A DNA stretch of 64,000 nt from Ardenticatenaceae bacterium (GTDB lineage Bacteria > Chloroflexota > Anaerolineae > Promineifilales > Promineifilaceae), in assembly GCA_020634415.1 (NCBI GenBank), contig JACKBT010000002.1:190828-254827 (forward strand), read 5' to 3'. Within the stretch, counting starts at the first letter, position 1. Every line of letters begins with the position of its first letter. Positions 42,930 through 50,957 of the stretch are shown here, one piece after another. A model generated the notes under the pieces. That model was given only the letters and a program-made list of their open reading frames with translations. It was not told the DNA's origin and ran no database searches. The translations under genes and the position numbers were made by a program.

Positions 42930-43659
42930 CTCTGGCCTGCCAACCGGCCGAGAGCAGATTCTCCAGGTAGAGAATCATCTGTGAAAATGCGTCGGTGCGA
43001 TGATCATGCACCGCTTGGGGAAAATCGAAGAGTTCGTCTTCAAAATCTATGAGCCAGTGCAGATCGGGCTGAAGCACCGGCAACAATACACTATGGTTCT
43101 TGCACCAAACGGCCGCTTGGCTGGCCCTCGTCACCTTGTCCGTCGTGGGGTTAAAGGCCACCAACATATCGGCCAGCCACGCCGGTGAGGATGCCTGCAA
43201 GGTTTGCAGGGCCGAGATGCCACTGGCTTTGTCCTCGATGATGACGGCGTTGAGACGGCCGTCATAGTTCCAGCGAACGGCCGTTTGCTCAATGTACTCT
43301 GGCAAAAAGGGGAACTCATAGCGAGCCTGCTCCGCGTAGGCCAGGCCGAGGCGGTAATCCGGCCACAGTTCGCCAACGGTGCAGGCGGTGAAATCGGCCG
43401 TTTCCTTGTCCTTCAGACCCGTGTCAAAGGAGAGGAAGCGGGCGTGGATGTGCTGCTGGCCCAGGGCGTAACGATGTTTACGCGGCCACCAGGCGCGTTT
43501 GAAGGTGTACCCACCGGGCGGCGTGGGGCTGCCCTGGTACGTGCCATGCCAGATAAGTTCCGGCGTGGTCTCCTTCAGTTCCAGCACTTCGGCCAGAGGC
43601 TTATGCTCCGGCCAGAGAGCGGGGCCGTTTTGGTGCAGCAGCACGCGGTGGGTGGGCAT
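42913..43659 (-). CDS. Terminase large subunit, nuclease half
   Basis: 248 residues from ATG 43659 (TGATG overlap with the gene before). It begins with the linker typical of large terminases (GPALWPEHKPLAEVLEL, GTYQGSPTPPGGYTFKRAWW), then an RNase H-type nuclease with FDTGLKDKETADFTA (first Asp), VIIEDKASG (second acidic) and HRTDAFSQMILYL (third Asp). The ATPase half is encoded 1.4 kb upstream at 45042-45971. Together they should cut concatemeric DNA for packaging. A start at 43701 is also possible. Confidence 0.85.
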   Translation of the reverse strand: MPTHRVLLHQNGPALWPEHKPLAEVLELKETTPELIWHGTYQGSPTPPGGYTFKRAWWPRKHRYALGQQHIHARFLSFDTGLKDKETADFTACTVGELWPDYRLGLAYAEQARYEFPFLPEYIEQTAVRWNYDGRLNAVIIEDKASGISALQTLQASSPAWLADMLVAFNPTTDKVTRASQAAVWCKNHSVLLPVLQPDLHWLIDFEDELFDFPQAVHDHRTDAFSQMILYLENLLSAGWQARGGDNQ

Positions 43660-43832
43660 CAGGCAGTTTTTCTCCCCGGAAACCAACGGCCGTATAGCCA
43701 ATCTTCACGACTCATGGCCGCGTGGCCCTTGCTCCAGGCCAAGTAGCAGTAATCGTAATATGCCTCTTCCAGCCAGAACATAACAACGGCCGTTAGCAGC
43801 GACCAAAGCGTGGATTGGATTCTATGCTTCAT
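43659..43832 (-). CDS. Small membrane protein between terminase halves
   Basis: 57 residues from ATG 43832: one probable helix STLWSLLTAVVMFWL and an aromatic C-terminal half (EEAYYDYCYLAWSKGHAAMSREDWLYGRWFPGRKTA). It overlaps its neighbours by 11 nt upstream and ends in TGATG with the nuclease gene. Unknown function. Confidence 0.5.
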   Translation of the reverse strand: MKHRIQSTLWSLLTAVVMFWLEEAYYDYCYLAWSKGHAAMSREDWLYGRWFPGRKTA

Positions 43833-44295
43833 GGCTTTTCTTTGCCTCAATTCCACCCATCATTTTTGAAACACTCCGGTGCAGCCATTTGTAATACAGC
43901 CACCGGCGCACACCGAACCACTCGCCCCAAGCCCATCGCCACAAGTACCACATTGCCATCTTCCGAAACGCGGATGTGCTACAAAAGAAGGCCCATCGTT
44001 GGTGAAGTGTGCCGTTCTCCTTTTCTTCCTGGTTTATCCAAACCTCATGGGCATCATTGAGGAAGCGACAAGAGTAGCCATAGTGATAATCTGGGTCATG
44101 CTTTGCGCCTTGCTGCATAATAAACAAACCAGAACTTTGCCAGTTGTTAGGAGGCCCACCTAGCCCGGCATTGGCCTGATCTTCTAGAATCCAATGGCGC
44201 AACCAGGTAAACCAACTACGGATGATGTACCACAGGCCAAATCGTTGGTAGCTATTGACCAATCTTTTTGCTTTCATGCTGATTTTGCTTGCCAT
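43822..44295 (-). CDS. Aromatic-rich protein between terminase halves
   Basis: 157 residues from ATG 44295 behind GAGGTGACC. Trp and Arg-rich (WYIIRSWFTWLRHWILEDQANAGLGG; MAMWYLWRWAWGEWFGVRRWLYYKW) with about three amphipathic segments; membrane-associated by appearance. No family is recognised. Confidence 0.55.
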   Translation of the reverse strand: MASKISMKAKRLVNSYQRFGLWYIIRSWFTWLRHWILEDQANAGLGGPPNNWQSSGLFIMQQGAKHDPDYHYGYSCRFLNDAHEVWINQEEKENGTLHQRWAFFCSTSAFRKMAMWYLWRWAWGEWFGVRRWLYYKWLHRSVSKMMGGIEAKKSHEA

Positions 44296-44299
44296 TTGG

Positions 44300-44497
44300 T
44301 CACCTCTTTGCTGGCACAAAGCCAGTCAGCAGGTACTCGCCTTTCTGCACGGCCGGTGGCAGCGTCTCCCCATCGGCCGTTTGGCCGCTTATCTGCATCC
44401 CTTCGCCAATGCCTTCGGTTTCCTCCTCAGTGCCTTCAATCGGCAGGCCCTCGGTCATTGGTTCAACTTCCACTGTTGTCACTTTTTTCTTGCTCAT
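44300..44497 (-). CDS. Small acidic protein between terminase halves
   Basis: 65 residues, Glu/Thr/Gly-rich (VEVEPMTEGLPIEGTEEETEGIGEGMQISGQTADGE), low complexity, ending GEYLLTGFVPAKR. Ribosome site AGGAGG lies upstream. Unknown; may be disordered. Confidence 0.5.
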   Translation of the reverse strand: MSKKKVTTVEVEPMTEGLPIEGTEEETEGIGEGMQISGQTADGETLPPAVQKGEYLLTGFVPAKR

Positions 44498-44948
44498 CTG
44501 GTTTCTCCATGTTATGTAAAATATGCGCCATCAACTCCACCACCGGCTCCACTTCCCGCCGCAGCGTAGCTTCGGCAATCCGCTGCGCTCCCGGCGAAAG
44601 CTCTGGCCAGATGTCGCGTTCGATAAAGTCGGTGATGCGGCCCATGAACACATGAATCAACTCGTGAATAACTGTTTGCTGCCATTCGGTCGCTTCCTGC
44701 TGGGAAACGGCCGTTATGTCCTCTGGCACGTCATCGCGGATGGTGAGAACGGCCGTTAGCACATCCGGGTAAACGGTCACACAGGCCCTGGCCCACTTGT
44801 CATCGGCCGGATGAGGGCTGAGGGACGTTTCCGTCTTCCAGCTTTGCAGGTGCAGCATCCCCCGCCATTTGTCCAAATAATCCACTACCCATTTGGGCAC
44901 GCGCTTTTCGTTGCTGGCGATGGCTTCATTCATCACGGCAGCATCCAT
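44463..44948 (-). CDS. Zinc metallopeptidase-like protein
   Basis: 161 residues. The motif VIHELIHVFMG (about 92-102) is an HExxH-type zincin site, preceded by a strand-rich half (WKTETSLSPHPADDKWARACVTVYPDVLTAVLTI) and followed by a helical tail with conserved-looking acids (EPVVELMAHILHNMEK) that could supply the third ligand. Similar SprT/ImmA-like peptidases in phages cleave repressors or proteins. Its place within the split terminase is unusual. Overlaps the next by 35 nt. Confidence 0.65.
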   Translation of the reverse strand: MDAAVMNEAIASNEKRVPKWVVDYLDKWRGMLHLQSWKTETSLSPHPADDKWARACVTVYPDVLTAVLTIRDDVPEDITAVSQQEATEWQQTVIHELIHVFMGRITDFIERDIWPELSPGAQRIAEATLRREVEPVVELMAHILHNMEKPDEQEKSDNSGS

Positions 44949-45052
44949 GTTATGAAGTAATAAAGTGCTGTTAACACCACAGCCCCTGCTGCTGAAATCG
45001 AAAGAAACAACAAGAAGAGCTTCGCCGCAGCGTCAAGAATTTCAACCACCAT
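44933..45052 (-). CDS. 39-residue membrane peptide
   Basis: ATG at 45052 opens MVVEILDAAAKLFLLFLSIS and continues AAGAVVLTALYYFITWMLP: a single hydrophobic helix. It starts within the end of the terminase ATPase gene and overlaps the metallopeptidase start by 16 nt, consistent with tight phage gene packing. No role known. Confidence 0.5.
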   Translation of the reverse strand: MVVEILDAAAKLFLLFLSISAAGAVVLTALYYFITWMLP

Positions 45053-45971
45053 CGTGATTTTCTTCATCCCTTACCTCCAAAGCCTGGGCTACCGGTTCGC
45101 CGAGCTTCGGCCCCCGATAGCTCTCAGGATATTGAATCGTGGCATAAACATTCGGCTCCTCACTGAGCAGCGGCACATGACACACCACCCAATCACCGGC
45201 GCGGCGCATACGGGCGTGGCTGTCGTCATGATGCCAGGCATTGCCAATGACAATGGCCCGGCCGACCTGCGACATGCGCCGAGAGAGGAAGCTGTTGTGC
45301 AGCCACGTGTCTGTAGTCTCACGGCCGTTGGCCGTGCGCGTGTTCTCAAAGTCCAGGATGTCATCGGCCAGCAGCAGCCTGGCGCGGCTGCCGATGATTT
45401 TCCCGCCCGTGCCAACGGCAAAGAGCGACGGATGCACCCGCCCTGGGCGCGGCCGTCCTTCAGGCGCAACCGACCACTCGTCTTGATGCCATTTCATACC
45501 GATAGCTCTTTGCACATCGGGGAAGGTGGCCTGGAAGGTACTGGTCTCCACCAGATTACGAACTGTAATAGACCGCTTCTCGGCCACGTCGCCGCCCACG
45601 CAGGCGACGATATGCGGCCATTCGGGATAGAAGGCGATTTCGGTGGACAGGTAAGCCAATGACCAAGTTGTTTTGGCCGATTCCGGTGTAGCCATAATAA
45701 GCAGCTTCTTAATCAGCGGATTGCACATCAATTCCAGCCACAGCCAATGGTGGGGCGCAGGGGTGATGGGACGGCCGTTGTCGTCGGTCATATGCAGGAA
45801 GGCGAAATCAGCAACGGCCGTTGGCGTGAGGCGTTTGGCCGCCTTCGCCTGGCGCAGCTGCGCACGCCTGCGCTCGATGGTACGGCGCTGGTATTCGTCA
45901 CTCAGAGCCAGGTACTCTTCCTGCTCTTTTCGCGTCAAGTTCCGCCAGTCGGTCAAGTAGTTCCTCGTCAC
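45042..45971 (-). CDS. Terminase large subunit, ATPase half
   Basis: 309 residues from a GTG at 45969-45971 (VTRNYLTDWRNLTRKEQEEYL); the earlier part of the open frame only shadows the upstream gene. Walker A is the atypical MATPESAKTTWS (about 93-104) common to terminases, Walker B LLLADDILDFEN (199-210), coupling segment GNAWHHDDSHAR (about 247-258). The protein ends right where the interdomain linker should begin (YPESYRGPKLGEPVAQALE). The nuclease is a separate gene at 42913-43659. The start codon is uncertain, since no clear ribosome site precedes it. Confidence 0.82.
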   Translation of the reverse strand: MTRNYLTDWRNLTRKEQEEYLALSDEYQRRTIERRRAQLRQAKAAKRLTPTAVADFAFLHMTDDNGRPITPAPHHWLWLELMCNPLIKKLLIMATPESAKTTWSLAYLSTEIAFYPEWPHIVACVGGDVAEKRSITVRNLVETSTFQATFPDVQRAIGMKWHQDEWSVAPEGRPRPGRVHPSLFAVGTGGKIIGSRARLLLADDILDFENTRTANGRETTDTWLHNSFLSRRMSQVGRAIVIGNAWHHDDSHARMRRAGDWVVCHVPLLSEEPNVYATIQYPESYRGPKLGEPVAQALEVRDEENHDGG

Positions 45972-46599
45972 TAAGATGGCTGTAAGACGGCCGTTGGTCA
46001 GCCTGGGTAATAATCGGAGAGCCATCTTTGCCAGATAGTTCCATGCGCTGCTGGGGCAGATCGTCATGCTCAATGCGGAGTTGGTTGAGGATGACATCCA
46101 GGGCACGCACGGCATCTTTGAAGGGCGGCAGGTCGGGCACAATAAGTTGGCCGTCTGGACCACGTTTAGGCCGGAAATCAAGCTGGCTCCAAATGATGGT
46201 AAGTTGGGCCAGTGCGCCTTCAGCCACGCGCAGCCGGGCCTCTTTGCTCTTGGCTTTGCGCTCAGCCAGCTTCGCCAGTTCCTTGCCCACCAGGTGGGCA
46301 TCGAAGGCGGCTTTGCGCTGCTCCCAAGTCGCTGCGCCGGGGATGGGTTCGCCCTTGCTGTTTCTGGCACGTGCCCAATTAGACCAGGAGCCAGGAACGG
46401 CCGTAATCTGGCTGTCATCAACTTTTTTTCTTCGCGCCTGATTCGCGCCTGATTCGCGCCCCTTCTCTCGACGATAAGCACGATAAGCATTAATGAGAGC
46501 GCCAGGCTCGGCGGCTGGCAAAAAGTAGTCTTTGAAGGCTTTATAGCTGGCTCCTGTATCCCAGGGTTGGCGTTCCCACAACGGCCGTTCGTCATCCAC
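45898..46599 (-). CDS. Terminase small subunit (candidate)
   Basis: 233 residues immediately upstream of the terminase ATPase gene and overlapping it by 74 nt. Helical with a basic middle (NGSWSNWARARNSKGEPIPG..RKAAFDAHLVGKELAKLAERKAKSKEARLRVAEGALAQL) and an acidic C-terminal half, as in small terminases. The HTH protein at 48840-49724 is a rival candidate for this role. Position favours this gene. Confidence 0.55.
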   Translation of the reverse strand: MDDERPLWERQPWDTGASYKAFKDYFLPAAEPGALINAYRAYRREKGRESGANQARRKKVDDSQITAVPGSWSNWARARNSKGEPIPGAATWEQRKAAFDAHLVGKELAKLAERKAKSKEARLRVAEGALAQLTIIWSQLDFRPKRGPDGQLIVPDLPPFKDAVRALDVILNQLRIEHDDLPQQRMELSGKDGSPIITQADQRPSYSHLSDEELLDRLAELDAKRAGRVPGSE

Positions 46600-46600
46600 C

Positions 46601-46843
46601 CTATCTCTCCATTAATTCCTGGAATGCAACGATGATGGCGCAAGCCATACAATAATCATGGGAGTGCCCCCCCGGTGCTGGCATCGCCGGTTTGCCACAA
46701 CGTTTGCAAGGCCCAGAATCTTGGTATGACTCCACCAGAAGGATAATGGCGCACACAGCACAGTGGGGATGCCAACCTGTACCATCCAATTTAGGCATTG
46801 CTACCTTGCCACACCGTTGACAACGGCCGTTTGTTTCAGTCAT
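46601..46843 (-). CDS. Double zinc-ribbon small protein
   Basis: 80 residues consisting of two similar CxxC...HxxC units: CQRCGKVAMP..HPHCAVCA and CKRCGKPAMP..HDYCMACA. The internal duplication is plain. The knuckles would bind two zinc ions and probably nucleic acid. It lies between the methyltransferase and the candidate terminase small subunit. Confidence 0.7.
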   Translation of the reverse strand: MTETNGRCQRCGKVAMPKLDGTGWHPHCAVCAIILLVESYQDSGPCKRCGKPAMPAPGGHSHDYCMACAIIVAFQELMER

Positions 46844-48176
46844 TTACCAACTCCGGTCGCACACCTGTAGCGTCTAAGTATCTTTGCAGCTGCACCGCCA
46901 CAAAGCCTGGCACCTTTTCTATGGCGCGGCATTTGCGACCCAGGCGCTCGGCCGCGATGATTTGGGAGCCGCTGCCCGAAAATGGTTCATATACAATGTC
47001 GCCAATGCGCGTGTGCTGCACCATCGGGATCATAAACAATTCGGGTGGTTTGGGAGTGTAATGGCCGATGTTGTCCCGGTCGGCGACGGTAGGAAACTCC
47101 CAGACCGTCGAGCCATACTTGGTGATGTGCCTGGGCATATGGCCCTTAATCCAGCCAAAGAGGCAGGGTTCATGCTGCCACATATAAAAAGAGCGCGTGA
47201 GAACCGGCCGATTCTTCACCCAGACAATCTCCTGATGCACCAGCACACCGAAATTGTCCCACGCCTCCTCTACCAGGTGGCGGTGGACGCTGGCGTGCCA
47301 GCAGTACCAGGGTGCGCTTTTGGTAATGGCGTGGTCAACGGCCTGCTGCATGAAGTTGACATACAAATCGTCACCCTGGTCATCCCAGCCCTCATATTCA
47401 TCCCCGCTGCCGGCAACCGCCACCTCGGTCTCTTCATCCAGGTAGGCTTCCGCGCTGGCCTCGTTCCAATGCTGGGGATGATTACTGCCGTCGAAATCTA
47501 TCAGGTAAGGTGGGTCGGTGCTGAAGAGAACGGCCCGTTCGCCCCACATAAGCCGCTGCACGTCGTCGGCGTTGGTGCTGTCGCCACAAAGCAGCAGATG
47601 GTCGCCCAGCCGCCACAGTTGGCCGAACTCCACGCCCCACTCCCGCTTCAACTGCTCGGCCTTATCAATCAGAGGCTCAGCGTCCACATATTTGGCGGGC
47701 GGCTCGACGTAATTGGCCTCTATGGCCTGTTGGGCATCTTCCTTCAGGGCCTCCAACGCTTCGATGATACCGGGGTCTTGGGCCAGGCTCACGGCCGATG
47801 CCAACAAAGCCAACTGCTTCTCTGGCACAACGACGGCCATCATCGCTAAAGGGTTGATGAGGGCAATGAGCTGCTTCTCTTCGGCCGGAGTCCATTGGCC
47901 GATGAGGGCGGGGATGTCGGCCTCGAACTCTTGGGCCAGGCTGTCGCGGGCGTGGCCGTCAATGAAGAAGTGTCCGCATTCCTCCGGCTGCCAGCCTTTC
48001 TCTTGGATGCGTTCATTGATGAGCGTGGCTCCCGCCCACCCCACGCCTTTCTCTCCAAAGATGAGGGCACGCAGGCGGTTTAACTGCTCGTCGGGATGTT
48101 CAACGTATTGGTCAGGGTTAACCTGGGCCGAGCCAGCAGGAACCCATTCAAGGCGAAACGGCCGTTCATTTGTCAT
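46836..48176 (-). CDS. ParB-like domain fused to DNA methyltransferase
   Basis: 446 residues from ATG 48176 (GGGAG upstream; ATGA overlap with the gene before). Residues about 1-140 resemble the ParB/Srx-like N-domain of phage methylases (NPDQYVEHPDEQLNRLRALI, FIDGHARDSLAQEFEADI). Catalytic motif TDPPY at about 220, and the SAM-binding FSGSG in EPFSGSGSQIIAAERLGRKCRAIE near the C-terminus; this order (DPPY before FxGxG) marks a beta-type amino-methyltransferase. It may protect phage DNA from host restriction or methylate regulatory sites. No endonuclease partner is adjacent. Confidence 0.85.
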   Translation of the reverse strand: MTNERPFRLEWVPAGSAQVNPDQYVEHPDEQLNRLRALIFGEKGVGWAGATLINERIQEKGWQPEECGHFFIDGHARDSLAQEFEADIPALIGQWTPAEEKQLIALINPLAMMAVVVPEKQLALLASAVSLAQDPGIIEALEALKEDAQQAIEANYVEPPAKYVDAEPLIDKAEQLKREWGVEFGQLWRLGDHLLLCGDSTNADDVQRLMWGERAVLFSTDPPYLIDFDGSNHPQHWNEASAEAYLDEETEVAVAGSGDEYEGWDDQGDDLYVNFMQQAVDHAITKSAPWYCWHASVHRHLVEEAWDNFGVLVHQEIVWVKNRPVLTRSFYMWQHEPCLFGWIKGHMPRHITKYGSTVWEFPTVADRDNIGHYTPKPPELFMIPMVQHTRIGDIVYEPFSGSGSQIIAAERLGRKCRAIEKVPGFVAVQLQRYLDATGVRPELVND

Positions 48177-48319
48177 ATCTCCCTCACTCCTAAAACAGGC
48201 AGCCAGGCCAACAACCGGCGCACCATCCATACGGCCGTTGCCTCAGAGTCGCAACCCTTGAGGCGGATGACCTTGTAGGCATCCTCGTGAATATCATAAT
48301 ACTCGGCAATCCAGGTCAT
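48173..48319 (-). CDS. 48-residue small protein
   Basis: Starts MTWIAEYYDIHEDAYKVIRL and overlaps the methyltransferase start by ATGA. It contains one ACGGCCGT copy read as TAV. No fold is recognised; it is credible mainly by coupling and codon use. Confidence 0.55.
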   Translation of the reverse strand: MTWIAEYYDIHEDAYKVIRLKGCDSEATAVWMVRRLLAWLPVLGVREI

Positions 48320-48780
48320 GGGATTACAAACTCCTGATTAGGATAAATAAGGTGGGGCTTAGGGAAACGGCCGTTGGCCTCCCAAATTCTCCCCCACTGG
48401 CTGCACGCCTGGTAATAGTTCCAGGCAATAAGGCACAAGCTCTCGCCAGGCTGGACGATGTGGAGGGTGATGGTGGCCGTAGATGTGGGGGTTGGGGTAT
48501 GAGTAGGATGTGTCGTAGGCGTAGATGTGGGGCTTGGCGATGGGGTGACTGTTTGAGTTGGCGGAACGGCCGTTGGCGTAGGCGTTCCCGTGGGAACGGC
48601 CGTTGGCGTAGGTGAAGTGGGCGTGGCTGTGGGCGGAAGCGGGGTTGATGAAGGGGTGATCGAGGGGGAAAGGGTAGGCGGTGGGAGATCGGGCGGCTGC
48701 TGTCGCAGCAAAGCCCAGATGCCCACCAATAAGCAAATGACTACTAAAAGTAGGGAAACAAAGGTTATTCTCTTGTTCAT
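48316..48780 (-). CDS. Anchored LysM protein with Thr/Pro stalk
   Basis: 154 residues: membrane anchor at about 5-24, a Pro/Thr/Ser stalk (30-104), and a C-terminal LysM domain (about 106-154: LHIVQPGESLCLIAWNYYQACSQWGRIWEANGRF...IYPNQEFVIP). LysM binds peptidoglycan or chitin-type glycans. It may be exported to the host wall or form part of lysis, or be a lysogenic surface protein. No catalytic domain accompanies it. Confidence 0.75.
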   Translation of the reverse strand: MNKRITFVSLLLVVICLLVGIWALLRQQPPDLPPPTLSPSITPSSTPLPPTATPTSPTPTAVPTGTPTPTAVPPTQTVTPSPSPTSTPTTHPTHTPTPTSTATITLHIVQPGESLCLIAWNYYQACSQWGRIWEANGRFPKPHLIYPNQEFVIP

Positions 48781-48839
48781 TGTGGCTCCGTCCCAGAGGT
48801 GGTTAGACCTCAGTTTCCCTGCATTTTAGCACAAACTTT

Positions 48840-49724
48840 CTATAGTTGTACTTCCTTTGACAAATGTAGGCTCATGGTTATGTTCACAGGAACGCCAATT
48901 TCGGCCATCTCCGCTTGGAAGGCAGCCAGGCGGCTTTTGAGGTCAGCGGGAAGCCACGTTGTCTCCGGCAAGTGTCCATTTGCCTCAGCCAAAGCGCGTG
49001 TGGCCGGCGCAACGGGAACAACGGCCGTTTCCGCTTTTGCCGCAATTTCCGCTTTTGCCGGAATCGTGGCGACAACGGCCGTTTCCTTCCGTTTGCTGTA
49101 TCGGTTAGCCCCCCTGCCTGGTGTGAGCAAATTGAGCTTCTTCCAACGAATGGACAGGGTGGAATCCGCCACGCCCCACCGTGCGGCCACTTCCGCTACG
49201 GTCTCAGTCCCCTGCCAAAACTCATCATGGGCGGAGCGCACCTCATCATCGGTTAACCGCTTCTTCTTCTTGCGTTTCGGCCGTTTGCCCGTCACCTGCT
49301 CGATGGTAATTGGTTTAGGGTCTTTGGCGTTCGTTCTTTCCTGATGAAATTGGCGGCTGGCCGAATTGTCTATTACTTCTGGCTCAACGGCCGTTGCCGC
49401 CATCTCGACGATAGCCTGTGCCGATTCGGGCAAGTCCTCTTCGTTCAATGGTGCAGTCTCTGCATCTAATGTGGTGGGTTCCGTAATCATCGCTTTTTGT
49501 CTCTCCTTTTGTTTAGCCGCCAATTGGGCAGCCACCTTTTCTGCCTTCGTTCGGGGTTGTTTTGCTGGCTTCTTGCTGGCCTCTTGCTGTGCCATCACTT
49601 CTCGGAAACGATCAACAGCCTCTTTGCTGCCATAACGAATTTCGCCACCAGTAACCGCGCTGCGTAAGTCGTAACCAGGCGGCCTGGTGTAGTTGGTTGG
49701 CAGAGAGGCGTGTTTGATACTCAT
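48840..49724 (-). CDS. HTH protein, possible terminase small subunit or regulator
   Basis: 294 residues. The N-terminal 100 residues are Lys/Ala-rich, then a helix-turn-helix at about 155-195 (LTDDEVRSAHDEFWQGTETVAEVAARWGVADSTLSIRWKKL), then an Ala/Thr-rich tail with ETAVV/AETAVV coded by ACGGCCGT copies. A C-terminal helix (ADLKSRLAAFQAEMAEIG) ends in VQL. The HTH is of the family used by small terminases and recombination directionality factors. Role uncertain. Confidence 0.65.
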   Translation of the reverse strand: MSIKHASLPTNYTRPPGYDLRSAVTGGEIRYGSKEAVDRFREVMAQQEASKKPAKQPRTKAEKVAAQLAAKQKERQKAMITEPTTLDAETAPLNEEDLPESAQAIVEMAATAVEPEVIDNSASRQFHQERTNAKDPKPITIEQVTGKRPKRKKKKRLTDDEVRSAHDEFWQGTETVAEVAARWGVADSTLSIRWKKLNLLTPGRGANRYSKRKETAVVATIPAKAEIAAKAETAVVPVAPATRALAEANGHLPETTWLPADLKSRLAAFQAEMAEIGVPVNITMSLHLSKEVQL

Positions 49725-49725
49725 T

Positions 49726-50274
49726 TCAATTCCAGGAGCTAATCATGCCCGTCGCATATCCGCGAACAAAGGACATGAGTAACTTGTTGGGGACAGAACC
49801 GCTGTCTGAGTCACCATAGGTCAGCATCGTGATAAGGCCAGGTTTAATGTGGTTGCTCTCATCACGAAAAATATCAATGATGGCCATGTTTAGCCTCATA
49901 TCCAGCGTCATACCGCTGACCATCACCACTTCCCGCCTTTCTGGATCGAGGCGAGGCAGCACGTCGGGTTTCGTGTTCAGCCAGGATTCAGCAATCAGGT
50001 AAAAGGCCACAATGGGGGTTTTGTCGTTAATGGTGTGCTGATACCCCGCACGCTCGAAGACCTGATATTTACTGCTGGCATCGAATTCCACATCGAGGGC
50101 CAATAACGTGATAGTGCAACCGTCCTCTTCGTCTGGAAGCAGAAGGATGAGGTGAGGCATCAAGGATTCCTCACCTTCGGCCAACGTTTTAGCCATTGCG
50201 ACGGCATTCTCCAGGTGATGGTTGAACATCTCGTCGCTGATCAATTCCTGTCCTTTGTGTTTTTTGTCACTCAT
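49726..50274 (-). CDS. Unknown late-operon protein
   Basis: 182 residues with a good ribosome site (GGAGGCAGG). Acidic, alternating pattern, C-terminal GSVPNKLLMSFVRGYATGMISSWN. I do not recognise a family. Overlaps the next gene by 4 nt, so it is part of a tightly coupled run with the genes at 50271 and 50954. Confidence 0.65.
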   Translation of the reverse strand: MSDKKHKGQELISDEMFNHHLENAVAMAKTLAEGEESLMPHLILLLPDEEDGCTITLLALDVEFDASSKYQVFERAGYQHTINDKTPIVAFYLIAESWLNTKPDVLPRLDPERREVVMVSGMTLDMRLNMAIIDIFRDESNHIKPGLITMLTYGDSDSGSVPNKLLMSFVRGYATGMISSWN

Positions 50275-50957
50275 CCTGCCTCCAACTGCGTCAGGGCCGC
50301 ATCGGCCGTTTCCGCAATGAACATCATCGCCGCATGAAGCGTGTCACCGGCGTTGCGGGCCTCCAGCCAGCGCACATACATCGGCTCACTGCCACCCCCA
50401 AAACCAGCCACAGCCCGGATGCTGGTCAGTTTGCCCCGCACCGTTTCGGCCGAAAGCTCACCGACAACGGCCGTTTTTGCCCCTTCCAGCGCATCCACCG
50501 CCGCCATTGCTGTGGCCCTGGGCAGCGTTTCTGCCTGTGAAGGGTAATCGGCCGTGCGTGTGGAAAAGGTGGCACGGGCAGGGTCATCCAACGTAAGGTA
50601 ATGTGTGCCGCGCCACCAGAAGCCGCGCCGAGCCATCGCCTGCACCACCACCGACATCTCATTCCAATCGGCCGCGAAGCGGGGCAAACCGACTTTGTTT
50701 TTGTCATTAGCCGGACAGCCGCCCACCATCCAGGCAGGCGAAAGCTTGTGTTCTCTTAGCTCGTCCAGCCCTATCCGCTGTGCGCCATCAGGAAAATTGA
50801 GGCGCAGCCACTCGGGAGAATCGGGCGGCCACAGGCCCACCCACTCCCATTGCGGGTCCAGCCACCAACTCCAGCCCAGCAGGTGAACAGCCAGTTTGGC
50901 ATCGAGGAGGAAGCGATCATCATTCGTCTGCGGCTGCATTGGGTGTGTGTAGGTCAT
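50271..50957 (-). CDS. Phage ABA-sandwich-like protein
   Basis: 228 residues. Residues about 15-45 (LAVHLLGWSWWLDPQWEWVGLWPP) and 95-160 (LPRFAADWNEMSVVVQAMARRGFW..ARATFSTRTADYPSQAETLPRATAMAAVDAL) resemble the phage ABA sandwich domain, a common but poorly known phage fold. Start at 50957 is supported by AAGGTGG. Confidence 0.6.
   Translation of the reverse strand: MTYTHPMQPQTNDDRFLLDAKLAVHLLGWSWWLDPQWEWVGLWPPDSPEWLRLNFPDGAQRIGLDELREHKLSPAWMVGGCPANDKNKVGLPRFAADWNEMSVVVQAMARRGFWWRGTHYLTLDDPARATFSTRTADYPSQAETLPRATAMAAVDALEGAKTAVVGELSAETVRGKLTSIRAVAGFGGGSEPMYVRWLEARNAGDTLHAAMMFIAETADAALTQLEAG

Noticed and set aside
43659..45042. Group I intron or intein between terminase halves
   Set aside because: No homing endonuclease, intein end residues or intron core could be recognised, and each half has its own start and stop; left as an open question.
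45972..46652. N-terminal extension of the terminase ATPase open frame
   Set aside because: This stretch is the out-of-frame shadow of the candidate small subunit gene (45898-46599); composition is unlike a protein and the start at 45971 fits better.
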